DNA of 23,621 nucleotides from DATHSN01 sp035464115. Its GTDB lineage: Bacteria; Actinomycetota; Acidimicrobiia; Acidimicrobiales; SKKL01. Within the stretch, counting starts at the first letter, position 1; every line of letters begins with the position of its first letter. Of the stretch, positions 7,157 to 13,976 are shown one piece after another. The notes beneath the pieces were generated by a model. The model worked only from the letters and a program-made list of their open reading frames with translations, made no database searches and was not told the DNA's origin. Both the position numbers and the translations under genes were made by a program. The stretch is taken from assembly GCA_035464115.1 (NCBI GenBank), contig DATHSN010000218.1:1-23621 (forward strand), written 5' to 3'.

Positions 7157-8173
7157 GTGAGCCTCAACCCCGATCAGCGCGCCGCGCTGGTCGCCGCCAA
7201 GGCCGCCGCGCTGGTGCGCGGCGGTTTCGGCGCGTCGGTCGACGCCGCGGTGGTCGACGGTGCAGCGGCCGACCAGCTGCCCGGCCCGTCGGCGGCGTTC
7301 GCCGATGGCGCCCGGGGATGGGTGCTGCTCGGCGCCGACGCCGGCCTCGGCCTGGCGCTGGTGTGGGCCCGTCGGCGCGCCGTCACCGAGCTGCACGTCC
7401 TGGTCGACGAGGGCGGTCGGCCCGGGGTCGTGGCCCGCCGCGCGGCCCTCATCGACCCGGCGCCCACCGTGTGGACGGTGGCGGGCACCTCGCTCGAGCC
7501 CGCCGAGGCGACCCCACCGGCCCCGCCGGCGGTGCCGCCGGCCAGCACCGACGAGCCCGCCCGGGCCCTCGCCGCCGCCGGGGTCGACGTGGTCGTCGAG
7601 CACGGCGAGGTCGCCGGTGAGGTGCTCGGCCTGGAGGTCGCCCGGGTGGTCGTCGCCGACGACGGCACCACGTCGATCGAGGTCGGCGTCGGTCGCCACG
7701 ACCGCGAGGCCTTCGCGCTGCTGCACGACGAGCTGCCCACCGCCGAGGCCCTCGCCCGGGTGGTCGCCGACGTGCGCGCCCTGCGCCGCCCGGGGGCGGT
7801 GCCGCACCCGGTGAGCCGGCTGGTGCGCGAGCGCTGGCTGCGTGAGCAGGTCCTCGCCGACCCCGGCCTGGTGGGCGCGGCCACGCTGCGGCGCGCCGAG
7901 TCGCCCGAGCCCCGCGCCGGCCTGCACGGCACGGGGGTGGCCGTCGCGGTGGGCGAGGCGGCCGATGGCGCCGGGGTGGTGGTGGCGTGCTCGGTGGGGG
8001 TCGACCCCGAGCTGGTGCCCGTCGCCGCCGACGCCCGCCTGCACCACGCGCCCGACGCCCACCTGGTGCTGGTGGTGCCGCCGCGCGACATCCTCCCGGT
8101 CACCACCGCGCTCGCCGCCGCCCTCGTGCGTCCCGCCGAGGTCGTCGGCGTCGACGGCACCTGGCCGGTCTGA
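7157..8173 (+). CDS. Protein of unknown function between rpmE and prfA
   Basis: I do not recognise a family for this 338-residue protein. It starts VSLNPDQRAALVAAKAAALV; the GTG is 25 nt after the rpmE stop, and the open frame extends further 5' only as an overlap with rpmE. Residues about 50-110 alternate short hydrophobic strands with charged turns (VLLGADAGLGLALVWARRR, TELHVLVDEGG). A proline-rich linker covers about 116-133. The second part contains GRHDREAFALLHDE, then HPVSRLVRERWLREQVL, and a hydrophobic beta-rich stretch near the end (APDAHLVLVVPPRDILPV). No signal peptide, clear membrane helix, cysteine motif or nucleotide-binding loop is visible. The base composition matches its neighbours. 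The location suggests a cytoplasmic protein transcribed with translation genes, but no function can be given. Confidence 0.8.
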   Translation: MSLNPDQRAALVAAKAAALVRGGFGASVDAAVVDGAAADQLPGPSAAFADGARGWVLLGADAGLGLALVWARRRAVTELHVLVDEGGRPGVVARRAALIDPAPTVWTVAGTSLEPAEATPPAPPAVPPASTDEPARALAAAGVDVVVEHGEVAGEVLGLEVARVVVADDGTTSIEVGVGRHDREAFALLHDELPTAEALARVVADVRALRRPGAVPHPVSRLVRERWLREQVLADPGLVGAATLRRAESPEPRAGLHGTGVAVAVGEAADGAGVVVACSVGVDPELVPVAADARLHHAPDAHLVLVVPPRDILPVTTALAAALVRPAEVVGVDGTWPV

Positions 8174-8191
8174 GCCGCGGCGGCCCCCGGG

Positions 8192-8197
8192 TACCCT
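8192..8197 (+). promoter_or_regulatory. Candidate -10 element for a leaderless prfA mRNA
   Basis: TACCCT lies 6 nt before the GTG at 8204, with no Shine-Dalgarno sequence in the CGCCCC spacer. Transcription would begin at or next to the start codon. No obvious -35 is present, as is common in actinobacteria. Confidence 0.45.
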
Positions 8198-8203
8198 CGC
8201 CCC

Positions 8204-9268
8204 GTGCTCGACCGCCTGGTCTCCCTCGAAACCGAGTTCGTCGATCTCGAGGCGCGCCTGGCCGACCCCGCCCTCATCGCCGACCAGGTCCGCTACACCG
8301 AGGCCACCCGCCGCTACCGCGACCTCGAGGCCATCGTCAGCCGGGCCCGTCGGCTCCGCGAGCGCCGCAGCGACCTCGACACCGCGAAGGAGATGCTGCG
8401 CGACGCCACCGGCGACGACCGCGAGGTCATGCGCGCCGAGGTCGACGACGCCAACGCCGAGATCGAGCGCCTCACCGACGAGATCAAGGTGCTGCTGCTC
8501 CCGCGCGATCCGAACGACGACAAGAACGTCATCGTCGAGATCCGCGGCGCCGAGGGGGGCGAGGAAGCCAACCTGTTCGCCCGCGACCTGTTCGAGATGT
8601 ACCAGGGCTACGCCGGGCGCATGGGGTGGAAGCTCGAGGTGCTCGGCGCCGACCCGTCCGACATGGGTGGCTACAACGAGGTCACCTTCGTGCTCAAGGG
8701 CGACGGCGTCTGGAGCCGCATGAAGCACGAGGGCGGCCCCCACCGGGTGCAACGGGTGCCGGTCACCGAGTCGCAGGGGCGCATCCACACCTCGTCGGCC
8801 ACGGTCACGGTCCTGCCCGAGGCCGAGGAGGTCGACGTCGTGCTCGACCCCAACGACCTGCAGGTCGACGTCTACCGCTCGTCGGGACCCGGCGGTCAGT
8901 CGGTCAACACCACCGATTCCGCGGTGCGGATCACCCACAAGCCCACGGGCCTGGTCGTGGCGATGCAGGACGAGAAGAGCCAGCTGCAGAACCGGGCCAA
9001 GGCCCTGGTGGTGCTGCGGTCGCGGCTGCTCAAGCTCGAGCAGGACCGCCAGTCGGCCGAGCTGTCGGGCCAGCGCCGCGACCAGGTCGGCGGCGGCGGT
9101 CGCTCCGAGAAGATCCGCACCTACAACTACAAGGAGAACCGGCTCACCGACCACCGCATCGGGCTCACCATCTACAAGCTCGACAAGGTGCTCGCCGGCG
9201 AGCTCGACGAGGTGGTCGACGCGCTGGTCGCCCACGACCGCGCCACGCTCCTCGAGTCCGGTGGCTGA
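8204..9268 (+). CDS. prfA: Peptide chain release factor 1
   Basis: RF1 recognises UAA and UAG in the ribosomal A site and triggers peptide release. At 354 residues it has the normal length. The stop-codon recognition tripeptide is Pro186-Val187-Thr188 (PxT, the RF1 signature; RF2 has SPF) within RVPVTESQGRIHTS. The catalytic GGQ is Gly230-Gly231-Gln232 in SSGPGGQSVNTTDSAVRITH. The start LDRLVSLETEFVDLEARL is typical. The GTG sits just after a -10-like hexamer. The last 8 nt overlap prmC, whose product methylates Gln232, so the modifier is translationally coupled to its substrate. Confidence 0.98.
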   Translation: MLDRLVSLETEFVDLEARLADPALIADQVRYTEATRRYRDLEAIVSRARRLRERRSDLDTAKEMLRDATGDDREVMRAEVDDANAEIERLTDEIKVLLLPRDPNDDKNVIVEIRGAEGGEEANLFARDLFEMYQGYAGRMGWKLEVLGADPSDMGGYNEVTFVLKGDGVWSRMKHEGGPHRVQRVPVTESQGRIHTSSATVTVLPEAEEVDVVLDPNDLQVDVYRSSGPGGQSVNTTDSAVRITHKPTGLVVAMQDEKSQLQNRAKALVVLRSRLLKLEQDRQSAELSGQRRDQVGGGGRSEKIRTYNYKENRLTDHRIGLTIYKLDKVLAGELDEVVDALVAHDRATLLESGG

Positions 9269-10172
9269 GCCGCACGACCCCGACGACGGCATCCCGTGGC
9301 GGGTGTTCCTCGCCGAGGCGGTGCGGCGTCTGACCGAGGCGGGGGTGGCCAACGCCGACGCCGAGGCCCGCTGGATCGTCGAGCGGGCCACCTCCACGTC
9401 GGGCGCCGAGTACCAGCTCGAGCTCGACGAGCCGGCCACCGAGCGCGGGGTCGGGTTCTTCGACCTGATGCTCGAACGGCGCCTCGCCGGGGAGCCGCTG
9501 CAGTACGTGCTCGGCCAGTGGGCGTTCCGCACGCTCGACCTGTTCATCGACCGACGGGTGCTCATCCCCCGCCCCGAGACCGAGGTGGTGGTCGACCACG
9601 CCCTGCACGAGCTGCGCGCCGCGCTCGCGCTCGGCGGGCTGATCCGCCCCGTGCCCGTCGTCGACCTGGGCACCGGCTCGGGCGCCATCGCCCTGTCGGT
9701 GGCGGCCGAGGTCGACGAGGTCGAGGAGTGGGCGGTCGAGCGGGCCCCCGGCGCAGCGGCGGTGGCGCGGGCCAACCTGGCCGGCCTCGGGCGGGCCGCC
9801 ACCCGCGTGCGGGTGGTGGAGGGCTCGTGGTTCGAGCCCCTTCCCGCCACCTTGCGGGGCCGGGTCGCGCTGGTGGTGTCGAACCCGCCCTACGTGGCGC
9901 CCGACGACCCGCTCCCACCCGAGGTGGCCGACTGGGAGCCCCGCGACGCCCTGGTGCCGGGCCCCACCGGCATGGAGGCCATCGAGGCCATCGTCGCCGA
10001 GGCCCTGGCCTGGCTGGCGCCGTCGGGCGCGCTCGTGGTCGAGCTGGCGCCCTCCCAGGCCGAGGCGGCGGTCGCGCTCGCCCTGGCCGCCGGCTTCGCG
10101 TCGGCCGAGTGGCGCCCCGACCTGGCCGGGCGGCCCCGCATGCTGGTGGCCCACGCGCCCGATCCGGGCTGA
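9261..10172 (+). CDS. prmC: Release factor glutamine methyltransferase (HemK family)
   Basis: The enzyme transfers a methyl group from S-adenosylmethionine to the glutamine of the release-factor GGQ motif. It has 303 residues. An N-terminal helical domain (about 1-90, with PWRVFLAEAVRRL and GEPLQYVLGQWAF) precedes the Rossmann methyltransferase domain. VLIPRPETE, the SAM-binding VVDLGTGSGAIALS and the catalytic NPPY at 208-211 (SNPPYVAPDD) are all present. GTG at 9261 overlaps the prfA stop by 8 nt. In M. tuberculosis the next gene is a Sua5-type tRNA threonylcarbamoyladenosine synthase; here it is missing and a cyclic-nucleotide-binding protein follows. Confidence 0.97.
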   Translation: MAEPHDPDDGIPWRVFLAEAVRRLTEAGVANADAEARWIVERATSTSGAEYQLELDEPATERGVGFFDLMLERRLAGEPLQYVLGQWAFRTLDLFIDRRVLIPRPETEVVVDHALHELRAALALGGLIRPVPVVDLGTGSGAIALSVAAEVDEVEEWAVERAPGAAAVARANLAGLGRAATRVRVVEGSWFEPLPATLRGRVALVVSNPPYVAPDDPLPPEVADWEPRDALVPGPTGMEAIEAIVAEALAWLAPSGALVVELAPSQAEAAVALALAAGFASAEWRPDLAGRPRMLVAHAPDPG

Positions 10173-10191
10173 GGGCACCGACGGCGACCGG

Positions 10192-10197
10192 TACAGT
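10192..10197 (+). promoter_or_regulatory. Candidate -10 element of the cyclic-nucleotide-binding gene
   Basis: TACAGT in the 78-nt prmC-to-next-gene gap would start a transcript near 10204 with a leader of about 47 nt. The leader contains a G-run (10239-10245) 5 nt before the ATG that may act as a weak Shine-Dalgarno sequence. No strong -35 is visible. Confidence 0.4.
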
Positions 10198-10250
10198 GCG
10201 GCGACGGACCGAGGCACGGGCCTGGTCGCAGCGAGCACGGGGGGTCCCAC

Positions 10251-10658
10251 ATGTTCGGGAGGAAGGCGACCGGCGACGCCGAGTGGCTGGCCGGGGTGCG
10301 GTTCTTCGAGGGCTTCAGCGACGAGGAGCTGGCCCGCGTGGCCGGCCTCGCCGAGGAGATCGAGGCCGAGCCCGGCGCCGCGCTCACCGAGCAGGGCCGG
10401 GTGGGTCAGGAGTGCTTCGTCATCGTCGAGGGCAACGCCGGCGTCTACGTGAGCGGCGAGCACGTCGCGTCGCTGTCGGAGGGCTCGATGGTGGGGGAGA
10501 TGGCCCTCATCGGGCACTCGCCCCGCAACGCCACCGTGAAGGCCGAGACGCCCATGGTGCTGGCCCGCTTCGACTCGAAGGCCTTCCAGGCGCTGCTCGA
10601 CGAGATGCCCAAGGCCAAGGAGCGCGTCATGGAGCTCCTCAACGACCGCATGAAGTAG
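10251..10658 (+). CDS. Stand-alone cyclic nucleotide-binding (Crp-like) domain protein
   Basis: This 135-residue protein is essentially one cNMP-binding beta-roll without a DNA-binding or membrane domain. The N-terminus WLAGVRFFEGFSDEELARVA matches the first helices of the fold. QECFVIVEGNAGVYV and the phosphate-binding cassette GEMALIGHSPRNATV (82-96) are clear. Glu83 and Arg92 occupy the positions that hold the ribose and the cyclic phosphate in CAP-type domains, so ligand binding is plausible. The C-terminal helix (AKERVMELLNDRMK) corresponds to the hinge helix of Crp, but the winged helix is absent. It may sense cAMP or c-di-nucleotides and act through protein contacts; the partner is unknown. 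It converges on the thiolase-like gene with 21 bp between stops. Confidence 0.9.
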   Translation: MFGRKATGDAEWLAGVRFFEGFSDEELARVAGLAEEIEAEPGAALTEQGRVGQECFVIVEGNAGVYVSGEHVASLSEGSMVGEMALIGHSPRNATVKAETPMVLARFDSKAFQALLDEMPKAKERVMELLNDRMK

Positions 10659-10661
10659 CGC

Positions 10662-10679
10662 CCTGGGAGCCGACCCGGG
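10662..10679. terminator. Possible bidirectional stem-loop between convergent genes
   Basis: CCTGGG (10662-10667) can pair with CCCGGG (10674-10679), a 6-bp stem with one G-U pair and a 6-nt loop. It occupies most of the 21 bp between the two stop codons. No T-run is present, so it may be only a weak transcript end; GACCCGGGTC here is also a perfect palindrome. Confidence 0.3.
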
Positions 10680-12170
10680 TCAGCGCACGCGCATCTCGCC
10701 GGTGGCGTCGATGTCGACGGCGGTGCCGCACATCTCGTCGGTCTCCATGGCCGCCATGAGGGCGTCGTCGGTGGACGTGGCCCAGGCGCGACGCCCGTCG
10801 GCGAGCAGGCAGGCGGCGAACGCCCGCTCGGGCGCACCGTCGCGCCCGTGGATCACCGTGTAGGTCTCGATGGCGGCCGGGCCCTCGTGGTGCTCGACCA
10901 CCTCGCGCCCGGGTGCGGCGTCGACCTCGGCCTGGGGGGCGTCGTGGCGGAAGCCCTCGGTCGGTGCGTCGGTGGAGTACACGCCGAAGGCGTGCTTGGA
11001 GATGAGCCCGCCGTTGGCCGTGCACAGCCCGACCGTGCCGGGATCGGCGCGGAGGAGCTCGACCATGGTGGCGATCGAGTGGGTGACGTAGTCGTTCCAC
11101 GGGCCGCCGGCGAAGGTGAGCCCGCCGGTGACGGTGAGCTGGCGCTCGAGGTCGAGCCCGAGCTCGGCCGCGCCGATCTGCACCGCCGACGGGAAGCACG
11201 AGTAGAGGTCGATGTGGGCCAGGTCGTCGACACCGACGCCGGCCAGCTCGAGCACCCGGCGCCCACCCACCCGCATGGCGGGGGAGCGGTGCAGCTCGTG
11301 GCGCAGCGACACGAACGGCTCGGCGGTGTCGGTGCCGGCCAGCGGGAACACCCAGCGATCGGTGGGCACGCCGAGCGCCCGGGCCCGCTCGACGCTGGTG
11401 AGGATCAGCGCGGCGGACTGCTCGACGCTCTCGTTGGAGTTCATGAGCTTCGGGTACGGGTACCCGATCATCCGGTTGGTGGGCCCCGGGGTGCGGATCT
11501 CCTCGGGGGTGCGGGCGTCTCGGATCCAGGCGTGGGGGTTGCGGCTGGCCACCTCGGAGAAGCGCGACCACAGCGACGAGATGCGCTCGAGGTGCTCGGC
11601 CGGTGAGCGGCCGGCGGCGGCCCGCAGCGCGATGTCGAACATCGGGTACACCTGCACCGGCATGGTGATGCCGCGCGCCACCTCGGCGGGGTGGCTCATG
11701 GCCAGGTCGGCGCCGATCACCTCGGCGGGCGGCACCGACTCGTCCTGCACCGTCCAGGGCGGCTCCCCGCCCGCGGCGCGCGCCGCCCGACGGGTGCGCC
11801 ACGCCTCGGCGCCGGTGATGACCACCACGTCGGCCCGGCCGGCGGCGATGTCGAGCGCGGTGCGGTTGACCAGCGCCTGCGGGCTGTTGCCCCCCATGGT
11901 GGACACCGCGGTCCGCGCCCCGGTGGCGCCGATCCGCTCGGCGACCAGCGCGCCGGGATCGCGGTAGCGCCACGAGATCAGCGCCACCACCCGGATGGTG
12001 TCGACGGCGTCGACCACGCCCGTCGCACCGGTGTCGGCGACGGCCCGGCGGACCGCCTCGGCCATCAGGTCGACGGGCTCGAGCGGGTCGGCCCCCTGGT
12101 CGACGCGGTGGTTGAGCTGGCCGACCCCGATGATCACCGGGGTCCGCGGGTCGATCGTGCGTGCACCCAT
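10680..12170 (-). CDS. Thiolase-like protein (TLP1 type) with extra C-terminal domain
   Basis: This 496-residue protein has the thiolase fold, usually annotated as acetyl-CoA acetyltransferase. It starts ARTIDPRTPVIIGVGQLNHR. Blocks seen: VVITGAEAW, HIDLYSCFPSAVQIGAAELGL (321 onward, in place of the usual HEAFA), TGGLTFAGGPWNDYVTHSI and TANGGLISKHAFGVYS with Asn386 and His393. Where thiolases have the nucleophilic cysteine, the sequence reads STMGGNSP (90-97), so the acyl-accepting Cys is missing. Residues after about 405 form an added domain of about 90 residues, as in mycobacterial TLP1. It therefore probably binds CoA esters or lipids rather than catalysing Claisen chemistry, though this is inference. 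The ATG at 12170 is 48 bp from the divergent rpiB start, and a TACGAT element precedes it. Confidence 0.87.
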   Translation of the reverse strand: MGARTIDPRTPVIIGVGQLNHRVDQGADPLEPVDLMAEAVRRAVADTGATGVVDAVDTIRVVALISWRYRDPGALVAERIGATGARTAVSTMGGNSPQALVNRTALDIAAGRADVVVITGAEAWRTRRAARAAGGEPPWTVQDESVPPAEVIGADLAMSHPAEVARGITMPVQVYPMFDIALRAAAGRSPAEHLERISSLWSRFSEVASRNPHAWIRDARTPEEIRTPGPTNRMIGYPYPKLMNSNESVEQSAALILTSVERARALGVPTDRWVFPLAGTDTAEPFVSLRHELHRSPAMRVGGRRVLELAGVGVDDLAHIDLYSCFPSAVQIGAAELGLDLERQLTVTGGLTFAGGPWNDYVTHSIATMVELLRADPGTVGLCTANGGLISKHAFGVYSTDAPTEGFRHDAPQAEVDAAPGREVVEHHEGPAAIETYTVIHGRDGAPERAFAACLLADGRRAWATSTDDALMAAMETDEMCGTAVDIDATGEMRVR

Positions 12171-12179
12171 GGGCCGGCG

Positions 12180-12185
12180 ATCGTA
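12180..12185 (-). promoter_or_regulatory. Candidate -10 element of the thiolase-like gene
   Basis: On the minus strand TACGAT lies 9 nt before the ATG at 12170, so the transcript would have a leader of only 0-3 nt. The divergent rpiB -10 lies 20 bp away, so the two promoters must compete or be co-controlled. Confidence 0.45.
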
Positions 12186-12205
12186 GGTGCGCGGGGACCC
12201 GTCAC

Positions 12206-12211
12206 TACAAT
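12206..12211 (+). promoter_or_regulatory. Candidate -10 element for a leaderless rpiB mRNA
   Basis: TACAAT, close to the consensus TATAAT, lies 7 nt before the GTG at 12219. The spacer CCCCCGC holds no Shine-Dalgarno sequence, so transcription probably starts at the start codon. It would drive rpiB-glyA-wecA. Confidence 0.55.
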
Positions 12212-12218
12212 CCCCCGC

Positions 12219-12713
12219 GTGCCCCGCGTCGCCATCGGCTCCGACCACGCCGGCTTCGAGCTGAAGTCCCACCTCGTCGCCACCCTCGAGCGCATGGGGT
12301 TCGAGGTCGACGACCTCGGCAACCACGACACCGAGCCGGTCGACTACCCCGAGGTGTGCGCCCGGGTCGGGCGCGAGGTCGTCGCCGGCCGGGCCGACCG
12401 CGGCATCGTCCTCGGCGGCAGCGGCCAGGGCGAGCAGATCGCGGCCAACAAGGTCCACGGCGTGCGCGCCGCGCTGTGCAACGACCTGTTCACCGCCCGG
12501 TTGTCCCGCGAGCACAACGACGCCAACGTGTTGGCCATGGGCGGTCGCATCGTGGCGCCGGGCCTGGCCGACGAGATCCTCGCCGTGTGGCTCGCCACCG
12601 GGTTCGAGGGCGGTCGCCACCAGCGCCGCGTCGACCAGATCGCCGTCATCGAGCGCGAGGAGGCCGCCGCCGTGTCGGCCGCCGCGCCGACCGCCGAGAG
12701 AGTGGAGCCCTGA
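12219..12713 (+). CDS. rpiB: Ribose-5-phosphate isomerase B
   Basis: RpiB interconverts ribose 5-phosphate and ribulose 5-phosphate in the pentose phosphate pathway. It has 164 residues. VAIGSDHAGFELK (4-16) carries the conserved Asp9-His10, and SREHNDANVLAMGGR is the family signature. In E. coli RpiB the base is Cys66 in CGTGIG; here residues 66-72 read GGSGQGE, so the Cys is Gly66. M. tuberculosis RpiB has GGSGNGE and uses a glutamate, equivalent here to Glu72. This is therefore the mycobacterial-type active site, and allose-6-phosphate isomerase activity is unlikely. The last 25 residues are Ala/Glu-rich and non-conserved. The stop overlaps the glyA start (TGATG), so the two are translationally coupled. 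Confidence 0.95.
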   Translation: MPRVAIGSDHAGFELKSHLVATLERMGFEVDDLGNHDTEPVDYPEVCARVGREVVAGRADRGIVLGGSGQGEQIAANKVHGVRAALCNDLFTARLSREHNDANVLAMGGRIVAPGLADEILAVWLATGFEGGRHQRRVDQIAVIEREEAAAVSAAAPTAERVEP

Positions 12714-13960
12714 TGCCCTGGCCGTCCGACACCGATCCCGACCTCGCCGCGGCGGGCCTGCTCGAGCGCGAGCTCGAGCGCCAGAACACCACCCTCCAGC
12801 TCATCGCCTCGGAGAACTTCACGTCGCCCGCGGTCATCGCCGCCACCGGCTCGGTGCTCACCAACAAGTACGCCGAGGGCTACCCGGGCAAGCGCTACTA
12901 CGGCGGCAACGCCGTCATCGACGAGGCCGAGGACCTCGCCCGCGAGCGGGTGAAGGCCCTGTTCGGGGCCGAGCACGCCAACGTCCAGCCCCACGCCGGC
13001 GCCAACGCCAACCTCGCGGTGTACCTGGCGTGGCTCGAGCACGGCGACACCGTGCTCGGCATGAGCCTCGACCACGGGGGCCACCTCACCCACGGCTCGC
13101 CGGTCAACATCAGCGGCCGGTCGTACCACTTCGTCGGCTACGGGGTCACCCCGAGCGACGAGCGCCTCGACATGGACCAGGTGCGGGCCCTCGCCCTCGA
13201 GCACCGGCCCAAGCTCATCGTCGCCGGCGCCACCGCCTACTCGCGCACCATCGACCCCGCGCCGTTCCGCGAGATCGCCGACGAGGTCGGCGCCCTGCTG
13301 CTGTTCGACGCCGCCCACATCGCCGGGCTCATCGCCGGCGGGGCGCACCCCAACCCGGTGCCCTACGCCGACGCCGTCACCTTCACCACCCACAAGACCC
13401 TGCGGGGGCCCCGTGGCGGGTGCATCCTCAGCCGGGCCGAGCACGCCGCCGCCATCGACAAGGCGGTGTTCCCGGGCCTGCAGGGCGGACCGCTCGAGCA
13501 CGTCATCCTGGCCAAGGCGGTGGCGTTCCGCGAGGCGGCCGACCCGTCGTTCCGGGCCTACGCGGCCCAGATCGTGGCCAACGCGGCGGCGCTCGCCGAG
13601 GCGCTGGCCGGCGAGGGCTTCCGGCTGGTGTCGGGTGGCACCGACAACCACCTCATGCTGGTCGACCTGCGCCCCTTCGACGCCGAGCTCACCGGCAAGG
13701 CGGCCCAGGAGGTCCTCGACCGGGCCGGCATCACGTTGAACCGCAACGCCATCCCGAACGACCCCCGGTCGCCGTTCGTCACGAGCGGCCTGCGCATCGG
13801 CACCCCCGCGGTCACCACGCAGGGCATGGCCGAGCCGGAGATGGCCGAGATCGCATCGCTCATCGCCCGGGCCCTGCGCCACCGCGACGACGAGGCCGAG
13901 CTGGCGGCCGTCCGCGACGACGTCGCGACCCTCTGCGCCAAGTTCACCCCCTACCCCTGA
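12713..13960 (+). CDS. glyA: Serine hydroxymethyltransferase
   Basis: This PLP enzyme converts serine and tetrahydrofolate to glycine and 5,10-methylene-tetrahydrofolate, the main one-carbon source. At 415 residues it has the normal bacterial length. Blocks seen: LQLIASENFTSPAV, the substrate-binding NKYAEGYPGKRYYGG, QPHAGANANLAVY, DHGGHLTHG, and FTTHKTLRGPRGG with Lys228 as Schiff-base lysine. The C-terminal GLRIGTPAVTTQGM is also intact. The ATG shares its A with the rpiB stop. wecA begins 16 nt after the stop, so rpiB-glyA-wecA read as an operon. In B. subtilis rpiB and glyA likewise lie upstream of the atp operon. Confidence 0.98.
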   Translation: MPWPSDTDPDLAAAGLLERELERQNTTLQLIASENFTSPAVIAATGSVLTNKYAEGYPGKRYYGGNAVIDEAEDLARERVKALFGAEHANVQPHAGANANLAVYLAWLEHGDTVLGMSLDHGGHLTHGSPVNISGRSYHFVGYGVTPSDERLDMDQVRALALEHRPKLIVAGATAYSRTIDPAPFREIADEVGALLLFDAAHIAGLIAGGAHPNPVPYADAVTFTTHKTLRGPRGGCILSRAEHAAAIDKAVFPGLQGGPLEHVILAKAVAFREAADPSFRAYAAQIVANAAALAEALAGEGFRLVSGGTDNHLMLVDLRPFDAELTGKAAQEVLDRAGITLNRNAIPNDPRSPFVTSGLRIGTPAVTTQGMAEPEMAEIASLIARALRHRDDEAELAAVRDDVATLCAKFTPYP

Positions 13961-13976
13961 GCCCGGTCCGGTCACC

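Noticed and set aside
6944..9850. Minus-strand open frame of 968 codons across rpmE, prfA and prmC
   Set aside because: It is opposite strongly conserved genes on the plus strand and its translation is low-complexity His/Gly/Asp/Arg-rich sequence with no family motif. Long antisense frames are expected at this GC content.
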